Of a stretch of 64,000 nucleotides of DNA, positions 14,640 through 28,571 are shown in pieces (the first letter of the stretch is position 1; each line of letters begins with the position of its first letter). Source of the DNA: Chrysogorgia sp. JL179-B06 (Eukaryota > Cnidaria > Anthozoa > Scleralcyonacea > Chrysogorgiidae). The stretch spans positions 1-64,000 of the forward strand of contig JAYKKM010000117.1 of the NCBI GenBank assembly GCA_035772405.1, written 5' to 3'. Both the position numbers and the translations under genes were made by a program. The notes under the pieces were generated by a model that was given only the letters and a program-made list of their open reading frames with translations, did no database searches and had not been told where the DNA came from.

Positions 14640-17600
14640 CTTGACAAGTTGTCTTGTCTTGTCTTGTCTTGACAAGTTGTCTTATCTTGACAAGTTGTCT
14701 TGTCTTGACAAGTTAACTTGTCTTGTCTTGGCTTGACAAGTTGTCTTGCCTTGTCATGCCTTGACAAGTTTTCTTGTCTTTTCTTGTCTTGTTTTGACAA
14801 GTTGTCCATGTCTTGTCTTGTCTTGACAAGTTGTCTTGTCTTGTCTTGTCTTGACAAGTTGTCTTGTCTTGTTTTGCCTTGACAAGTTGTCTTGTCTTGT
14901 CTTGTCTTGACAAGTTGTCATGTCTTGTCTTGTCTTGACAAGTTGTCTTGTATTATCTTTTCTTGTCTTGTCTTGTCTTGTCTTGTCTTGTCTTGTCTTG
15001 TCTTGTCTTGTCTTGTCTTGTCTTGTCTTGTCTTGTCTTGTCTTGTCTTGTCTTGTCAAGACAAGTTGTCTTGTCTTGTCTTGACAAGTTGTCTTATCTT
15101 GACAAGTTGTCTTGTCTTGACATGTTAACTTGTCTTGTCTTGTCTTGACAAGTTGTCTTGCCTTGTCTAGTCTTGACAAGTTGTCTTGACTTTTCTTGTC
15201 TTGTTTTGACAAGTTGTCATGTCTTGTCTTGTCTAGACAACTTGTCTTGTCTTGTCTTGTCTTGGCAAATTGTCTTGTCTTGTCTTGTCTTGTCTTGACA
15301 AGTTGTCTTGTCTTGCCTTGTCTTGACAAGTTGTCATGTCTTGTCTTGACAAGTTGTCTTGTTTTGACAAGTTGTCTTGTCTTGTCTTGACAATTTTCTT
15401 GGTCTTGTCTTGTCTTGTATTGTCTTGACAAGTTGTCTTGTCTTGATAAGTTGTCTTGTCTTGACAAGTTGTCTTGTCTTGTCTTGTCTTGTCTTGTCTT
15501 GACAAGTTGTCTTGTCTTATCTTGACAAGTTGTCTTGTCTTGTCTTGTCTTGACAAGTTGTCATGTCTTGTCTTGACCAGTTGTATTGTCTTGACTTCTC
15601 TTGCCTTGTCTTGAAAAGTTGTCTTGTCTTGTCTTGTCTTTTCCTTGTCTTGACAAGTTGTCTTGTCTTGTCTTGTCTTGACAAGTTGTCTTGTCTTGAC
15701 AAGTTGTTTTGTCTTGTCTTGGCAAGTTGTTTAGTCTTGTCTTGTCAAGTTGTCTAGTCTTGTCTTTTCTTGGCAAGTTGTCTTGTCTTGTCTTGACAAG
15801 TTGTCTTGACAAGTTGTCATGTCTTGTCTTGTCTTGACAAGTTGTCTTGTATTATCTTTTCTTGTCTTGTCTTGTCTTGTCTTGTCTTGTCTTGTCTTGT
15901 CTTGTCTTGTTCTGTCAAGACAAGTTGTCTTGTCTTGTCTTGACAAGTTGTCTTATCTTGACAAGTTGTCTTGTCTTGACATGTTAACTTGTCTTGTCTT
16001 GTCTTGACAAGTTGTCTTGACAAGTTGTCATGTCTTGTCTTGTCTTGCCTTCTATTGTCTTTTCTTGTCTTGTCTTGTCTTGTCTTGTCTTGACTTGTCA
16101 AGACAAGTTATCTTGTCTTGTCTTGTCTTGACAAGTTGTCTTGTCTTGTCTTGACAAGTTGTCATGTCTTGTCTTGTCTTGACGAGTTGTCTTGTCTTGT
16201 CTTGACAAGTTGTCTTGTCTTGTCTTGTCTTGACAAGTTGTCTTATCTTGACAAGTTGTCTTGTCTTGACAAGTTAACTTGTCTTGTCTTGGCTTGACAA
16301 GTTGTCTTGCCTTGTCATGCCTTGACAAGTTTTCTTGTCTTTTCTTGTCTTGTTTTGACAAGTTGTCATGTCTTGTCTTGTCTTGACAAGTTGTCTTGTC
16401 TTGTCTTGTCTTGACAAGTTGTCTTGTCTTGTTTTGCCTTGACAAGTTGTCTTGTCTTGTCTTGTCTTGACAAGTTGTCATGTCTTGTCTTGTCTTGACA
16501 AGTTTGTCTTGTATTATCTTTTCTTGTCTTGTCTTGTCTTGTCTTGTCTTTTCTTGTCTTGTCTTGTCTTGTCTTGTCTTGTCTTGTCTTGTCTTGTCTT
16601 GTCTTGTCTTGTCTTGTCTTGTCTTGTCAAGACAAGTTGTCTTGTCTTGTCTTGACAAGTTGTCTTATCTTGACAAGTTGTCTTGTCTTGACATGTTAAC
16701 TTGTCTTGTCTTGTCTTGACAAGTTGTCTTGCCTTGTCTAGTCTTGACAAGTTGTCTTGACTTTTCTTGTCTTGTTTTGACAAGTTGTCATGTCTTGTCT
16801 TGTCTAGACAACTTGTCTTGTCTTGTCTTGTCTTGGCAAATTGTCTTGTCTTGTCTTGTCTTGTCTTGACAAGTTGTCTTGTCTTGCCTTGTCTTGACAA
16901 GTTGTCATGTCTTGTCTTGACAAGTTGTCTTGTTTTGACAAGTTGTCTTGTCTTGTCTTGACAATTTTCTGGTCTTGTCTTGTCTTGTATTGTCTTGACA
17001 AGTTGTCTTGTCTTGATAAGTTGTCTTGTCTTGACAAGTTGTCTTGTCTTGTCTTGTCTTGTCTTGTCTTGACAAGTTGTCTTGTCTTATCTTGACAAGT
17101 TGTCTTGTCTTGTCTTGTCTTGACAAGTTGTCATGTCTTGTCTTGACCAGTTGTATTGTCTTGACTTCTCTTGCCTTGTCTTGAAAAGTTGTCTTGTCTT
17201 GTCTTGTCTTTTCCTTGTCTTGACAAGTTGTCTTGTCTTGTCTTGTCTTGACAAGTTGTCTTGTCTTGACAAGTTGTTTTGTCTTGTCTTGGCAAGTTGT
17301 TTAGTCTTGTCTTGTCAAGTTGTCTAGTCTTGTCTTTTCTTGGCAAGTTGTCTTGTCTTGTCTTGTCTTGACAAGTTGTCTTGACAAGTTGTCATGTCTT
17401 GTCTTGTCTTGACAAGTTGTCTTGTATTATCTTGTCTTGTCTTGTCTTGTCTTGTCTTGTCTTGTTCTGTCAAGACAAGTTGTCTTGTCTTGTCTTGACA
17501 AGTTGTCTTATCTTGACAAGTTGTCTTGTCTTGACATGTTAACTTGTCTTGTCTTGTCTTGACAAGTTGTCTTGACAAGTTGTCATGTCTTGTCTTGTCT

Positions 17601-17760
17601 TGCCTTCTATTGTCTTTTCTTGTCTTGTCTTGTCTTGTCTTGTCTTGTCTTGTCTTGACTTGTCAAGACAAGTTATCTTGTCTTGTCTTGTCTTGACAAG
17701 TTGTCTTGTCTTGTCTTGACAAGTTGTCATGTCTTGTCTTGTCTTGACGAGTTGTCTTGT
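14640..17760. repeat. 1.57-kb tandem duplication within the satellite
   Basis: About 14640-16200 is followed directly by a near-identical copy at about 16200-17760. Shared rare variants sit 1.56-1.57 kb apart. These include the GTCATGCCTTGACAAG variant (near 14755 and 16313), a long uninterrupted CTTGT run ending in TCAAGACAAG (near 15055 and 16625) and a GTTCTGTCAAGAC variant (near 15908 and 17464). Ends are approximate. Confidence 0.75.
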
Positions 17761-20700
17761 CTTGTCTTGTCTTGCCTTGTCTTGACAAGTTGTCTTGTCT
17801 TGTATTGTCTTGACAAGTTGTTTTGTCTTGTCTTGACAAGTTGTCTTGTCTTGTCATGGCAAGTTGTCTTGTCTTTTCTTGACAAGTTGTCGTGACAAGT
17901 TGTCATGTCTTGTCTTGAATTGTCTTGTCTTGTCTTGTCTTGTCTTCTCATGTCTTGTCTTGTCTTGGCAAGTTATCTTGTCTTGTCTTGACAAGTTATC
18001 TTGTATTGTCTTGTCATGAAAAGTTATCGTGTCTTGTCTTGACAAGTGGTCTTGTCTTGTCTTGACAAGTTGTCTTGTCTTTTCTTGACAAATTGTCTTG
18101 CCTTGTCAAGTTATCTTGTCTTGTCTTGACAAGTTGTCTTGTCTTGTCTTGTCTTGACAAGTTGTCTTGTTTTGTATTGAGAAGTTGTCGTGTCTTGTCT
18201 TGTCTTGACAAGTTGTCTGGTCTTGACAAGTTGTCTTGACAAGTTGTCATGTCTTCTCTTGTCTTGTCTTGTATTGTCTTTTCTTGTCTTGTCTTGTCTT
18301 GTCTTGTCTTTTCCTTGTCTTGACAAGTTGTCTTGTCTTGTCTTGTCTTGACAAGTTGTCTTGTCTTGACAAGTTGTTTTGTTTGTCTTGCCAAGTTGTC
18401 TAGTCTTGTCTTGTCTTGGCAAATTGTCTTGTCTTGTCTTGACAAGTTGTCTTGACAAGTTGTCATGTCTTGTCTTGTCTTGCCTTCTATTGTCTTTTCT
18501 TGTCTTGTCTTGTCTTGTCTTGTCTTGACAAGTTGTCTTGACAAGTTGTCATGTCTTGTCTTGTCTTGCCTTCTATTGTCTTTTCTTGTCTTGTCTTGTC
18601 TTGTCTTGACTTGTCAAGACAAGTTGTCTTGTCTTGTCTTGTCTTGACAAGTTGTCTTGTCTTGTCTTGACAAGTTGTCTTGTCTTGTCTTGACAAGTTG
18701 TCATGTCTTGTCTTGTCTTGACAAGTTGTCTTGTCCTGTCTTGTCTTGACCAGTTGTCTTGTCTTGTCTAGTCTTGCCTTGTCTTGACAAGTTGTCTTGT
18801 CTTGTATTGTCTTGACAAGTTGTCTTGTCTTGTCTTGACAAGTTGTCTTGACAAGTTGTCATGTCTTGTCTTGAATTGTCTTGTCTTGTCATGTCTTGTC
18901 TTGTCTTGTCATGTCTTGTCTTGTCTTGTCTTGGTAAGTTATCTTGTCTTATCTTGACAAGTTGTCTTGTATTGTCTTGTCTTGAAAAGTTGTCGTGTCT
19001 TGTCTTGACAAGTGGTCTTGTCTTGTCTTGACAAGTTGTCTTGTCTTTTCTTGACAAATTGTCTTGTCTTGTCAAGTTATCTTGTCTTGTCTTGACAAGT
19101 TGTCTTGTCTTGTCTTAACAAGTTGTCTTGTTTTGTATTGACAAGTTGTCGTGTCTTGTCTTGTCTTGACAAGTTGTCTGGGTCTTGACAAGTTGTCTTG
19201 TCTTATCTTGTATTGACAAGTTGTTTTGTCTTGTCTTGGCAAGTTGTCTAGTCTTGTCTTGTCTTGGCAAGTTGTCTTGTCTTGTCTTGTCTTGACAAGT
19301 TGCCTTGTCTTGTCTTGTTTTGACAAGTTGTCTTGTCTTGTCTTAACAAGTTATCTTGTCTTGACAAGTTGTTTTGACTTGTCTTGTCTTGTCTTGTGTT
19401 GACAAGTTGTCTTGTTTTAACAAGTTGTCTTGTCTTGTCTTTACAAGTTGTCTTGTCTTGTCTTGTCTTGACAAGTTGTCTTGACAAGTTGTCTTGTTTT
19501 GACAAGTTGTCTTGTCTTGTCTTGACAATTTTCTAGTCTTGTTTTGTCTTGTCTTGTCTTGTATTGTCTTTTCTTGTCTTGTCTTGTCTTGCCTTGTCTT
19601 GTCTTGTCTTGTCTTGTCTTGTCTTGTCTTGTCTTGTCTTGTCAAGACAAGATGTCTTGTCTTTTCTTGTCTTGATAAGTTGCCTTATCTTGTCTTGTCT
19701 TGTCTTGACAAGTTGTCTTGTCTTGCCTTGTCTTGACAAGTTGCCATGTCTTGTCTTGACAAGTTGTCTTGTTTTGACAAGTTGTCTTGTCTTATCTTGA
19801 CAATTTTCTTCTCTTGTCTTGTCTTGTATTGTCTTGACAAGTTGTCTTGTCTTGATAAGTTGTCTTGTCTTGACAAGTTGTCTTATCTTGTCTTGTCTTG
19901 TCTTGTCTTGACAAGTTGTCTTGTTTTATCTTGACAAGTTGTCTTGTCTTGTCTTGTCTTGTCTTGACAAGTTGTCATGTCTTGTCTTGACCAGTTCTAT
20001 TGTCTTGACTTCTCTTGCCTTGTCTTGAAAAGTTGTCTTGCCTTGTCTTGTCTTTTCCTTGTCTTGACAACTTGTCTTGTCTTGTCTTGTCTTGACAAGT
20101 TGTCTTGTCTTGACAAGTTGTTTTGTCTTGTCCTGGCAAGTTGTCTAGTCTTGTCTTGTCTTGGCAAGTTGTCTTGTCTTGTCTTGTCTTGTCTTGACAA
20201 GTTGTCTTGACAAGTTGTCTTGACAAGTTGTCATGTTTTGTCTTGTCTTGACTTCTATTGTCTTTTCTTGTCTTGTCTTGTCTTGTCTTGTCTTGACTTG
20301 TCAAGACAAGTTGTCTTGTCTTGTCTTGTCTTGTCTTGACAAGTTGTCTTGTCTTGTCTTGACAAGTTGTCATGTCTTGTCTTGTCTTGACAAGTTGTCT
20401 TGTCTTGTCTTGTCTTGACCAGTTGTCTTGTCTTGTCTTGTCTTGCCTTGTCCAAACAAGTTGTCTTGTCTTGTATTGTCTTGACAAGTTGTTTCGTCTT
20501 GTCTTGACAAGTTGTTTTGTCTTGTCATGGCAAGTTGTCTTGTCTTGTCTTGACAAGTTGTCTTGACAAGTTGTTATGTCTTGTCTTGAATTGTCTTGTC
20601 TTGTCTTGCCTTGTCATGTCTTGTCTTGTCTTGTCTTGGCAAGTTATCTTGTCTTGTCTTGACAAGTTCTCTGGTATTGTCTTGTCTTGAAAAGTTGTCG

Positions 20701-22769
20701 TGTCTTTTCTTGACAAGTGGTGTTGTCTTGTCTTGACAAGTTGTCTTGTCTTTTCTTGACAAATTGTCTTGTCTTGTCAAGATATCTTGTCTTGTCTTGA
20801 CAAGTTGTCTTGTCTTATCTTGTCTTGTCTTGACAAGTTGTCTTGTCTTGTCTTGTCTTAACAAGTTGTCTTGTTTTGTATTGACAAGTTGTCGTGTCTT
20901 GTCTTGTCTTGACAAGTTGTCTGGTCTTGACAAGTTGTCTTGTCTTATCTTGTATTGACAAGTTGTTTTGTCTTGTCTTGGCAAGTTGTCTAGTCTTGTC
21001 CTGTCTTGGCAAGTTGTCTTGTCTTGGCAAGTTGTCTTGTCTTGTCTTGTGTTGTCTTGACAAGTTGTCTTGACAAGTTGTCTTGACAAGTTGTCATGTC
21101 TTGTCTTGTCTTGTCTTGTCTTGTCTTGTATTGTCGTTTCTTGTCTTGTCTTGTCTTGCCTTGTCTTGTCTTGTCTTGTCTTGTCTTGTCTTGTCTTGTC
21201 AAGACAAGATGTCTTGTCTTTTCTTGTCTTGATAAGTTGCCTTATCTTGTCTTGTCTTGTCTTGACAAGTTGTCTTGTCTTGCCTTGTCTTGACAAGTTG
21301 CCATGTCTTGTCTTGACAAGTTGTCTTGTTTTGACAAGTTGTCTTGTCTTGTCTTGACAATTTTCTTCTCTTGTCTTGACTTGTATTGTCTTGACAAGTT
21401 GTCTTGTCTTGATAAGTTGTCTTGTCTTGACAAGTTGTATTATCTTGTCTTGTCTTGTCTTGTCTTGACAAGTTGTCTTGTCTTATCTTGACAAGTTGTC
21501 TTGTCTTGTCTTGTCTTGTCTTGACAAGTTGTCATGTCTTGTCTTGACCAGTTGTATTGTCTTGACTTCTCTTGCCTTGTCTTGAAAAGTTGTCTTGCCT
21601 TGTCTTGTCTTTTCCTTGTCTTGACAACTTGTCTTGTCTTGTCTTGTCTTGACAAGTTGTCTTGTCTTGACAAGTTGTTTTGTCTTGTCCTGGCAAGTTG
21701 TCTAGTCTTGTCTAGTCTTGGCAAGTTGTCTTGTCTTGTCTTGTCTTGACAAGTTGTCTTGACAAGTTGTCATGTCTTGTCTTGTCTTGCCTTCTATTGT
21801 CTTTTCTTGTCTTGTCTTGTCTTGTCTTGACTTGTCAAGACAAGTTGTCTGGTCTTGTCTTGTCTTGACAAGTTGTCTTGTCTTGTCTTGACAAGTTGTC
21901 ATGTCTTGTCTTGTCTTGACAAGTTGTCTTGTCTTGTCTTGTCTTGACCAGTTGTCTTGTCTTGTCTTGTCTTGCCTTGTCCAAACAAGTTGTCGTGTCT
22001 TGTATTGTCTTGACAAGTTGTTTTGTCTTGTCTTGACAAGTTGTTTTGTCTTGTCATGGCAAGTTGTCTTGTCTTGTCTTGACAAGTTGTCTTGACAAGT
22101 TGTCATGTCTTGTCTTGAATTGTCTTTTCTTGTCTTGTCTTGTCATGTCTTGTCTTGTCTTGGCTTGGCAAGTTATCTTGTCTTGTCTTGACAAGTTGTC
22201 TTGTATTGTCTTGTCTTGAAAAGTTGTCGTGTCTTGTCTTGACAAGTGGTCTTGTCTTGTCTTGACAAGTTGTCTTGTCTTTTCTTGACAAATTGTCTTG
22301 TCTTGTCAAGTTATCTTGTCTTGTCTTGACAAGTTGTCTTGTCTTGTCTTAACAAGTTGTCTTGACAAGTTGTCTTGTTTTGTATTGACAAGTTGTCGTG
22401 TCTTGTCTTGTCTTGACAAGTTGTCTGGTCTTGACAAGTTGTCTTGTCTTATCTTGTATTGACAAGTTGTTTTGTCTTGTCTTGGCAAGTTGTCTAGTCT
22501 TGTCTTGTCTTGGCAAGTTGTCTTGTCTTGTCTTGTCTTGTCTTGACAAGTTGTCTTGACAAGTTGTTTTGACAAGTTGTCATGTCTTGTCTTGTCTTGT
22601 CTTGTATTGTCTTTTCTTGTCTTGTCTTGTCTTGCCTTGTCTTGTCTTGTCTTGTCTTGTCTTGTCTTGTCAAGACAAGATGTCTTGTCTTTTCTTGTCT
22701 TGATAAGTTGCCTTATCTTGTCTTGTCTTGTCTTGACAAGTTGTCTTGTCTTGCCTTGTCTTGACAAGT

Positions 22770-25700
22770 TGCCATGTCTTGTCTTGACAAGTTGTCTTGT
22801 TTTGACAAGTTGTCTTGTCTTATCTTGACAATTTTCTTCTCTTGTCTTGTCTTGTATTGTCTTGACAAGTTGTCTTGTCTTGATAAGTTGTCTTGTCTTG
22901 ACAAGTTGTCTTATCTTGTCTTGTCTTGTCTTGTCTTGACAAGTTGTCTTGTTTTATCTTGACAAGTTGTCTTGTCTTGTCTTGTCTTGTCTTGACAAGT
23001 TGTCATGTCTTGTCTTGACCAGTTCTATTGTCTTGACTTCTCTTGCCTTGTCTTGAAAAGTTGTCTTGCCTTGTCTTGTCTTTTCCTTGTCTTGACAACT
23101 TGTCTTGTCTTGTCTTGTCTTGACAAGTTGTCTTGTCTTGACAAGTTGTTTTGTCTTGTCCTGGCAAGTTGTCTAGTCTTGTCTTGTCTTGGCAAGTTGT
23201 CTTGTCTTGTCTTGTCTTGTCTTGACAAGTTGTCTTGACAAGTTGTCATGTCTTGTCTTGTCTTGCCTTCTATTGTCTTTTCTTGTCTTGTCTTGTCTTG
23301 TCTTGTCTTGACTTGTCAAGACAAGTTGTCTTGTCTTGTCTTGTCTTGACAAGTTGTCTTGTCTTGTCTTGACAAGTTGTCATGTCTTGTCTTGTCTTGA
23401 CAAGTTGTCTTGTCTTGTCTTGTCTTGACCAGTTGTCTTGTCTTGTCTTGTCTTGCCTTGTCCAAACAAGTTGTCTTGTCTTGTCTTGTCTTGACAAGTT
23501 GTCTTGACAAGTTGTCATGTCTTGTCTTGTCTTGCCTTCTATTGTCTTTTCTTGTCTTGTCTTGTCTTGTCTTGTCTTGACTTGTCAAGACAAGTTGTCT
23601 TGTCTTGTCTTGTCTTGACAAGTTGTCTTGTCTTGTCTTGACAAGTTGTCATGTCTTGTCTTGTCTTGACAAGTTGTCTTGTCTTGTCTTGTCTTGACCA
23701 GTTGTCTTGTCTTGTCTTGTCTTGCCTTGTCCAAACAAGTTGTCTTGTCTTGTATTGTCTTGACAAGTTGTTTCGTCTTGTCTTGACAAGTTGTTTTGTC
23801 TTGTCATGGCAAGTTGTCTTGTCTTGTCTTGACAAGTTGTCTTGACAAGTTGTTATGTCTTGTCTTGAATTGTCTTGTCTTGTCTTGTCTTGTCATGTCT
23901 TGTCTTGTCTTGTCTTGGCAAGTTATCTTGTCTTGTCTTGACAAGTTCTCTGGTATTGTCTTGTCTTGAAAAGTTGTCGTGTCTTTTCTTGACAAGTGGT
24001 GTTGTCTTGTCTTGACAAGTTGTCTTGTCTTTTCTTGACAAATTGTCTTGTCTTGTCAAGTTATCTTGTCTTGTCTTGACAAGTTGTCTTGTCTTATCTT
24101 GTCTTGTCTTGACAAGTTGTCTTGTCTTGTCTTAACAAGTTGTCTTGTTTTGTATTGACAAGTTGTCGTGTCTTGTCTTGTCTTGACAAGTTGTCTTATC
24201 TTGACAAGTTGTCTTGTCTTATCTTGTATTGACAAGTTGTTTTGTCTTGTCTTGGCAAGTTGTCTAGTCTTGTCCTGTCTTGGCAAGTTGTCTTGTCTTG
24301 GCAAGTTGTCTTGTCTTGTCTTGTCTTGTCTTGACAAGTTGTCTTGACAAGTTGTCTTGACAAGTTGTCATGTCTTGTCTTGTCTTGTCTTGTCTTGTCT
24401 TGTCTTGTCTTGTATTGTCGTTTCTTGTCTTGTCTTGTCTTGCCTTGTCTTGTCTTGTCTTGTCTTGTCTTGTCTTGTCTTGTCAAGACAAGATGTCTTG
24501 TCAAGACAAGATGTCTTGTCTTTTCTTGTCTTGATAAGTTGCCTTATCTTGTCTTGTCTTGACAAGTTGTCTTGTCTTGCCTTGTCTTGACAAGTTGCCA
24601 TGTCTTGTCTTGACAAGTTGTCTTGTTTTGACAAGTTGTCTTGTCTTGTCTTGACAATTTTCTTCTCTTGTCTTGACTTGTATTGTCTTGACAAGTTGTC
24701 TTGTCTTGATAAGTTGTCTTGTCTTGACAAGTTGTATTATCTTGTCTTGTCTTGTCTTGTCTTGACAAGTTGTCTTGTCTTATCTTGACAAGTTGTCTTG
24801 TCTTGTCTTGTCTTGTCTTGACAAGTTGTCATGTCTTGTCTTGACCAGTTGTATTGTCTTGACTTCTCTTGCCTTGTCTTGAAAAGTTGTCTTGCCTTGT
24901 CTTGTCTTTTCCTTGTCTTGACAACTTGTCTTGTCTTGTCTTGTCTTGACAAGTTGTCTTGTCTTGACAAGTTGTTTTGTCTTGTCCTGGCAAGTTGTCT
25001 AGTCTTGTCTTGTCTTGGCAAGTTGTCTTGTCTTGTCTTGTCTTGACAAGTTGTCTTGACAAGTTGTCATGTCTTGTCTTGTCTTGCCTTCTATTGTCTT
25101 TTCTTGTCTTGTCTTGTCTTGTCTTGACTTGTCAAGACAAGTTGTCTTGTCTTGTCTTGTCTTGACAAGTTGTCTTGTCTTGTCTTGACAAGTTGTCATG
25201 TCTTGTCTTGTCTTGACAAGTTGTCTTGTCTTGTCTTGTCTTGACCAGTTGTCTTGTCTTGTCTTGTCTTGCCTTGTCCAAACAAGTTGTCGTGTCTTGT
25301 ATTGTCTTGACAAGTTGTTTTGTCTTGTCTTGACAAGTTGTTTTGTCTTGTCATGGCAAGTTGTCTTGTCTTGTCTTGACAAGTTGTCTTGACAAGTTGT
25401 CATGTCTTGTCTTGAATTGTCTTTTCTTGTCTTGTCTTGTCATGTCTTGTCTTGTCTTGGCTTGGCAAGTTATCTTGTCTTGTCTTGACAAGTTCTCTTG
25501 TATTGTCTTGTCTTGAAAAGTTGTCGTGTCTTGTCTTGACAAGTGGTGTTGTCTTGTCTTGACAAGTTGTCTTGTCTTTTCTTGACAAATTGTCTTGTCT
25601 TGTCAAGTTATCTTGTCTTGTCTTGACAAGTTGTCTTGTCTTGTCTTGTCTTGTCTTGACAAGTTGTCTTGTTTTGTATTGACAAGTTGTCGTGTCTTGT

Positions 25701-28540
25701 CTTGTCTTGACAAGTTGTCTGGTCTTGACAAGTTGTCTTGTCTTATCTTGTATTGACAAGTTGTTTTGTCTTGTATTGGCAAGTTGTCTAGTCTTGTCTT
25801 GTCTTGGCAAGTTGTCTTGTCTTGTCTTGTCTTGTCTTGACAAGTTGTCTTGACAAGTTGTCATGTCTTGTCTTGTCTTGTCTTGTATTGTCTTTTCTTT
25901 TCTTGTCTTGTCTTGTCTTGTCTTGTCTTGTCTTGTCTTGTCTTGTCAAGACAAGATGTCTTGTCTTGTCTTGTCTTGACAAGTTGCCTTATCTTGACAA
26001 GTTGTCTTGTCTTGACAAATTAACTTGTCTTGTCTTGTCTTGACAAGTTGTCTTGCCTTGTCTTGTCTTGACAATGTTCTTGTCTTTTCTTGTCTTGTTT
26101 TGACAAGTTGTCATGTCTTGTCTTGTCTAGACAAGTTGTCTTGTCTTGTCTTGACTTGACAAGTTGTCTTGTCTTGTCTTGTCTTGACAAGTTGTCTTGT
26201 CTTGTCTTGACTTGACAAGTTGTCTTGTCTTGTCTTGTCTTGACAAGTTGTCTTGCCTTGTCTTGTCTTGACAAGTTGTTTTATCGTTTCTTGTCTTGTC
26301 TTGGCAAGTTGTCTTGTCTTGTCTTGTCTTGATTGACAAGTTGTCTTGACAAGTTGTCATATCTTGTATTGTATTGTCTTGTCTTGTCTTGTCTTGTCTT
26401 GTCTTGTCAAGACAAGTTGTCTTGTCTTGTCAAGACGAGTTGTCTTGTCTTGTCTTGTCTTGACACGTTGTCTTGTCTTGACAAGTTGTCTTGTCTTGAC
26501 AAGTTAACTTGTCTTGTCTTGTTTTGACAAGTTCTCTTGCCTTGCCTTGTCTTGACAAGTTGTTTTGTATTTTCTTGTCTTGTCTTGGCAAGTTGTCTTG
26601 TCTTATCTAGTCTTGATTGACAAGTTGTCTTGACAAGTTGTCTTGTCTTGTCTTGTCTTGTCTTGACAAGTAGTCTTGTCTTGTCTTCTCTTGAGAAGTT
26701 GTCATGTCTTGTCTTGTCTTGACAAGTTGTCATGTCTTGTCTTGACCAGATGTCTTGTCTTGTCTTGTCTTGTCTTGCCTTGTCTTGACAAGTTGTCTTG
26801 TCTTGTCTTGTCATGACAAGTTGTCTTGTCTTGTCTTGTCTTGTCTTGTCTTGACAAGATGTCTTGTCTTGACATGTTGTCTTGTCTTGTCTTGTCTTGA
26901 CAAGTTGTCTTGTCTTACCTTGATAAGTTGTCTTGTCTTGTCTTTTCTTGTCTTGACAAGTTGTCTTGTTTTGACAAGTTGTCTTGTCTTGTCTTAACAA
27001 TTTTCGTGTCATGTCTTGTCTTGTCTTTTATTGTCTTGACAAGTTGTCTTGTCTTGTCTTGACAAGTTATCTTGTCTTGTGTTATCTTTACAAGTTGTCT
27101 TGTCTTGTCTTGACAAGTTATCTTGTCTTGTATTGACAAGTTGTCTTGTCTTGTATTGTCTTGACAAGTTGTCTTGTTTTGTATTGACAAGTTGTCTTGT
27201 CTTGTCTTGTCTTGTCTTGTCTTGTCTTGTCTTGTCTTGTCTTGTCTTGTCTTGACACGTTTTCTCGTCTTGCCTTGACAAGTTGTTTTGTCTTAACATG
27301 TTGTCTTGTCTTGTCTTGTCTTTTCTTGTCTTGACAAGTTGTCTTGTTTTGACAAATTGTCTTGTCTTGTGTTGACAATTTTCGTGTCATGTCTTGTCTT
27401 GTCTTTTATTGTATTGACAAGTTGTCTTCTCTTGACAAGTTATCTTGTCTTGTAATGACAAGTTGTCATGTCTTATCTTGTCTTCACCAGTTGTCTTGCC
27501 TTGTCTTGTCTTGTTTTGACAAGTTGTCTTGTCTTGTCTTAACAAGTTATCTTGTCTTGACAAGTTGTTTTGACTTGTCTTGTCTTGTCTTGTGTTGACA
27601 AGTTGTCTTGTTTTAACAAGTTGTCTTGTCTTGTCTTGTCTTTACAAGTTGTCTTGTCTTGTCTTGTCTTGACAAGTTGTCTTGACAAGTTGTCTTGTTT
27701 TGACAAGTTGTCTTGTCTTGTCTTGACAATTTTCTAGTCTTGTTTTGTCTTGTCTTGTCTTGTCTTGTCTTGTCTTGTCTTGTCTTGTCTTGTCTTGTCT
27801 TGTCTTGTCTTGTCTTGTCTTGTCTTGTCTTGTCTTGTCTTGTCTTGTCTTGTCCTGTCTTGCCTTGTCTTGTGTTGTCTTGACAAGTTGTCTTGTCTTG
27901 ACAAGTTAACTTGTCTTGTCTTGTCTTGTCTTGACAAGTTGTCTTGTCTTGTCTTGTCTTGACAAGTTCTCTTGTCTTGTCTTGTCTTGAGAAGTTGTCA
28001 TGTCTTGTCTTGTCTTGACAAGTTGTCATGTCTTGTCTTGACCAGTTGTCTTGTCTTGTCTTGTCTTGCCTTGTCTTAACAAGTTGTCTTGTCTTGTCTT
28101 GAATGGACAAGTTGTCTTGTCTTGTCTTGACAAGTTGGCTTGACAAGTTGTCTTGTCTTGTCTTGTCTTGTCTTGACAAGTTGTCTTATCTTGACATGTT
28201 GTCTTGTCTTGTCTTGTCATGACAAGTTGTCTTGTCTTATCTTGATAAGTTGTCTTGTCTTGTCTTTTCTTGTCTTGACAAGTTGTCTTGTTTTGACAAG
28301 TTGTCTTGTCTTAACAATTTTCGTGTCATGTCTTGTCTTGCCTTTTATTGTCTTGACAAGTTGTCTTCTCTTGACAAGTTATCTTGTCTTGTCTTGACAA
28401 GTTGTCATGTCTTGTGTTGTCTTCACCAGTTGTCTTGCCTTGTCTTGTCTTGTTTTGACAAGTTGTCTTGTCTTGTCTTGTCTTGACAAGTTGTCTTGTC
28501 TTTTCTTGTCTTGTCGTGACAAGTTGTCTTGTCTTGACAA

Positions 28541-28571
<31 letters not shown>

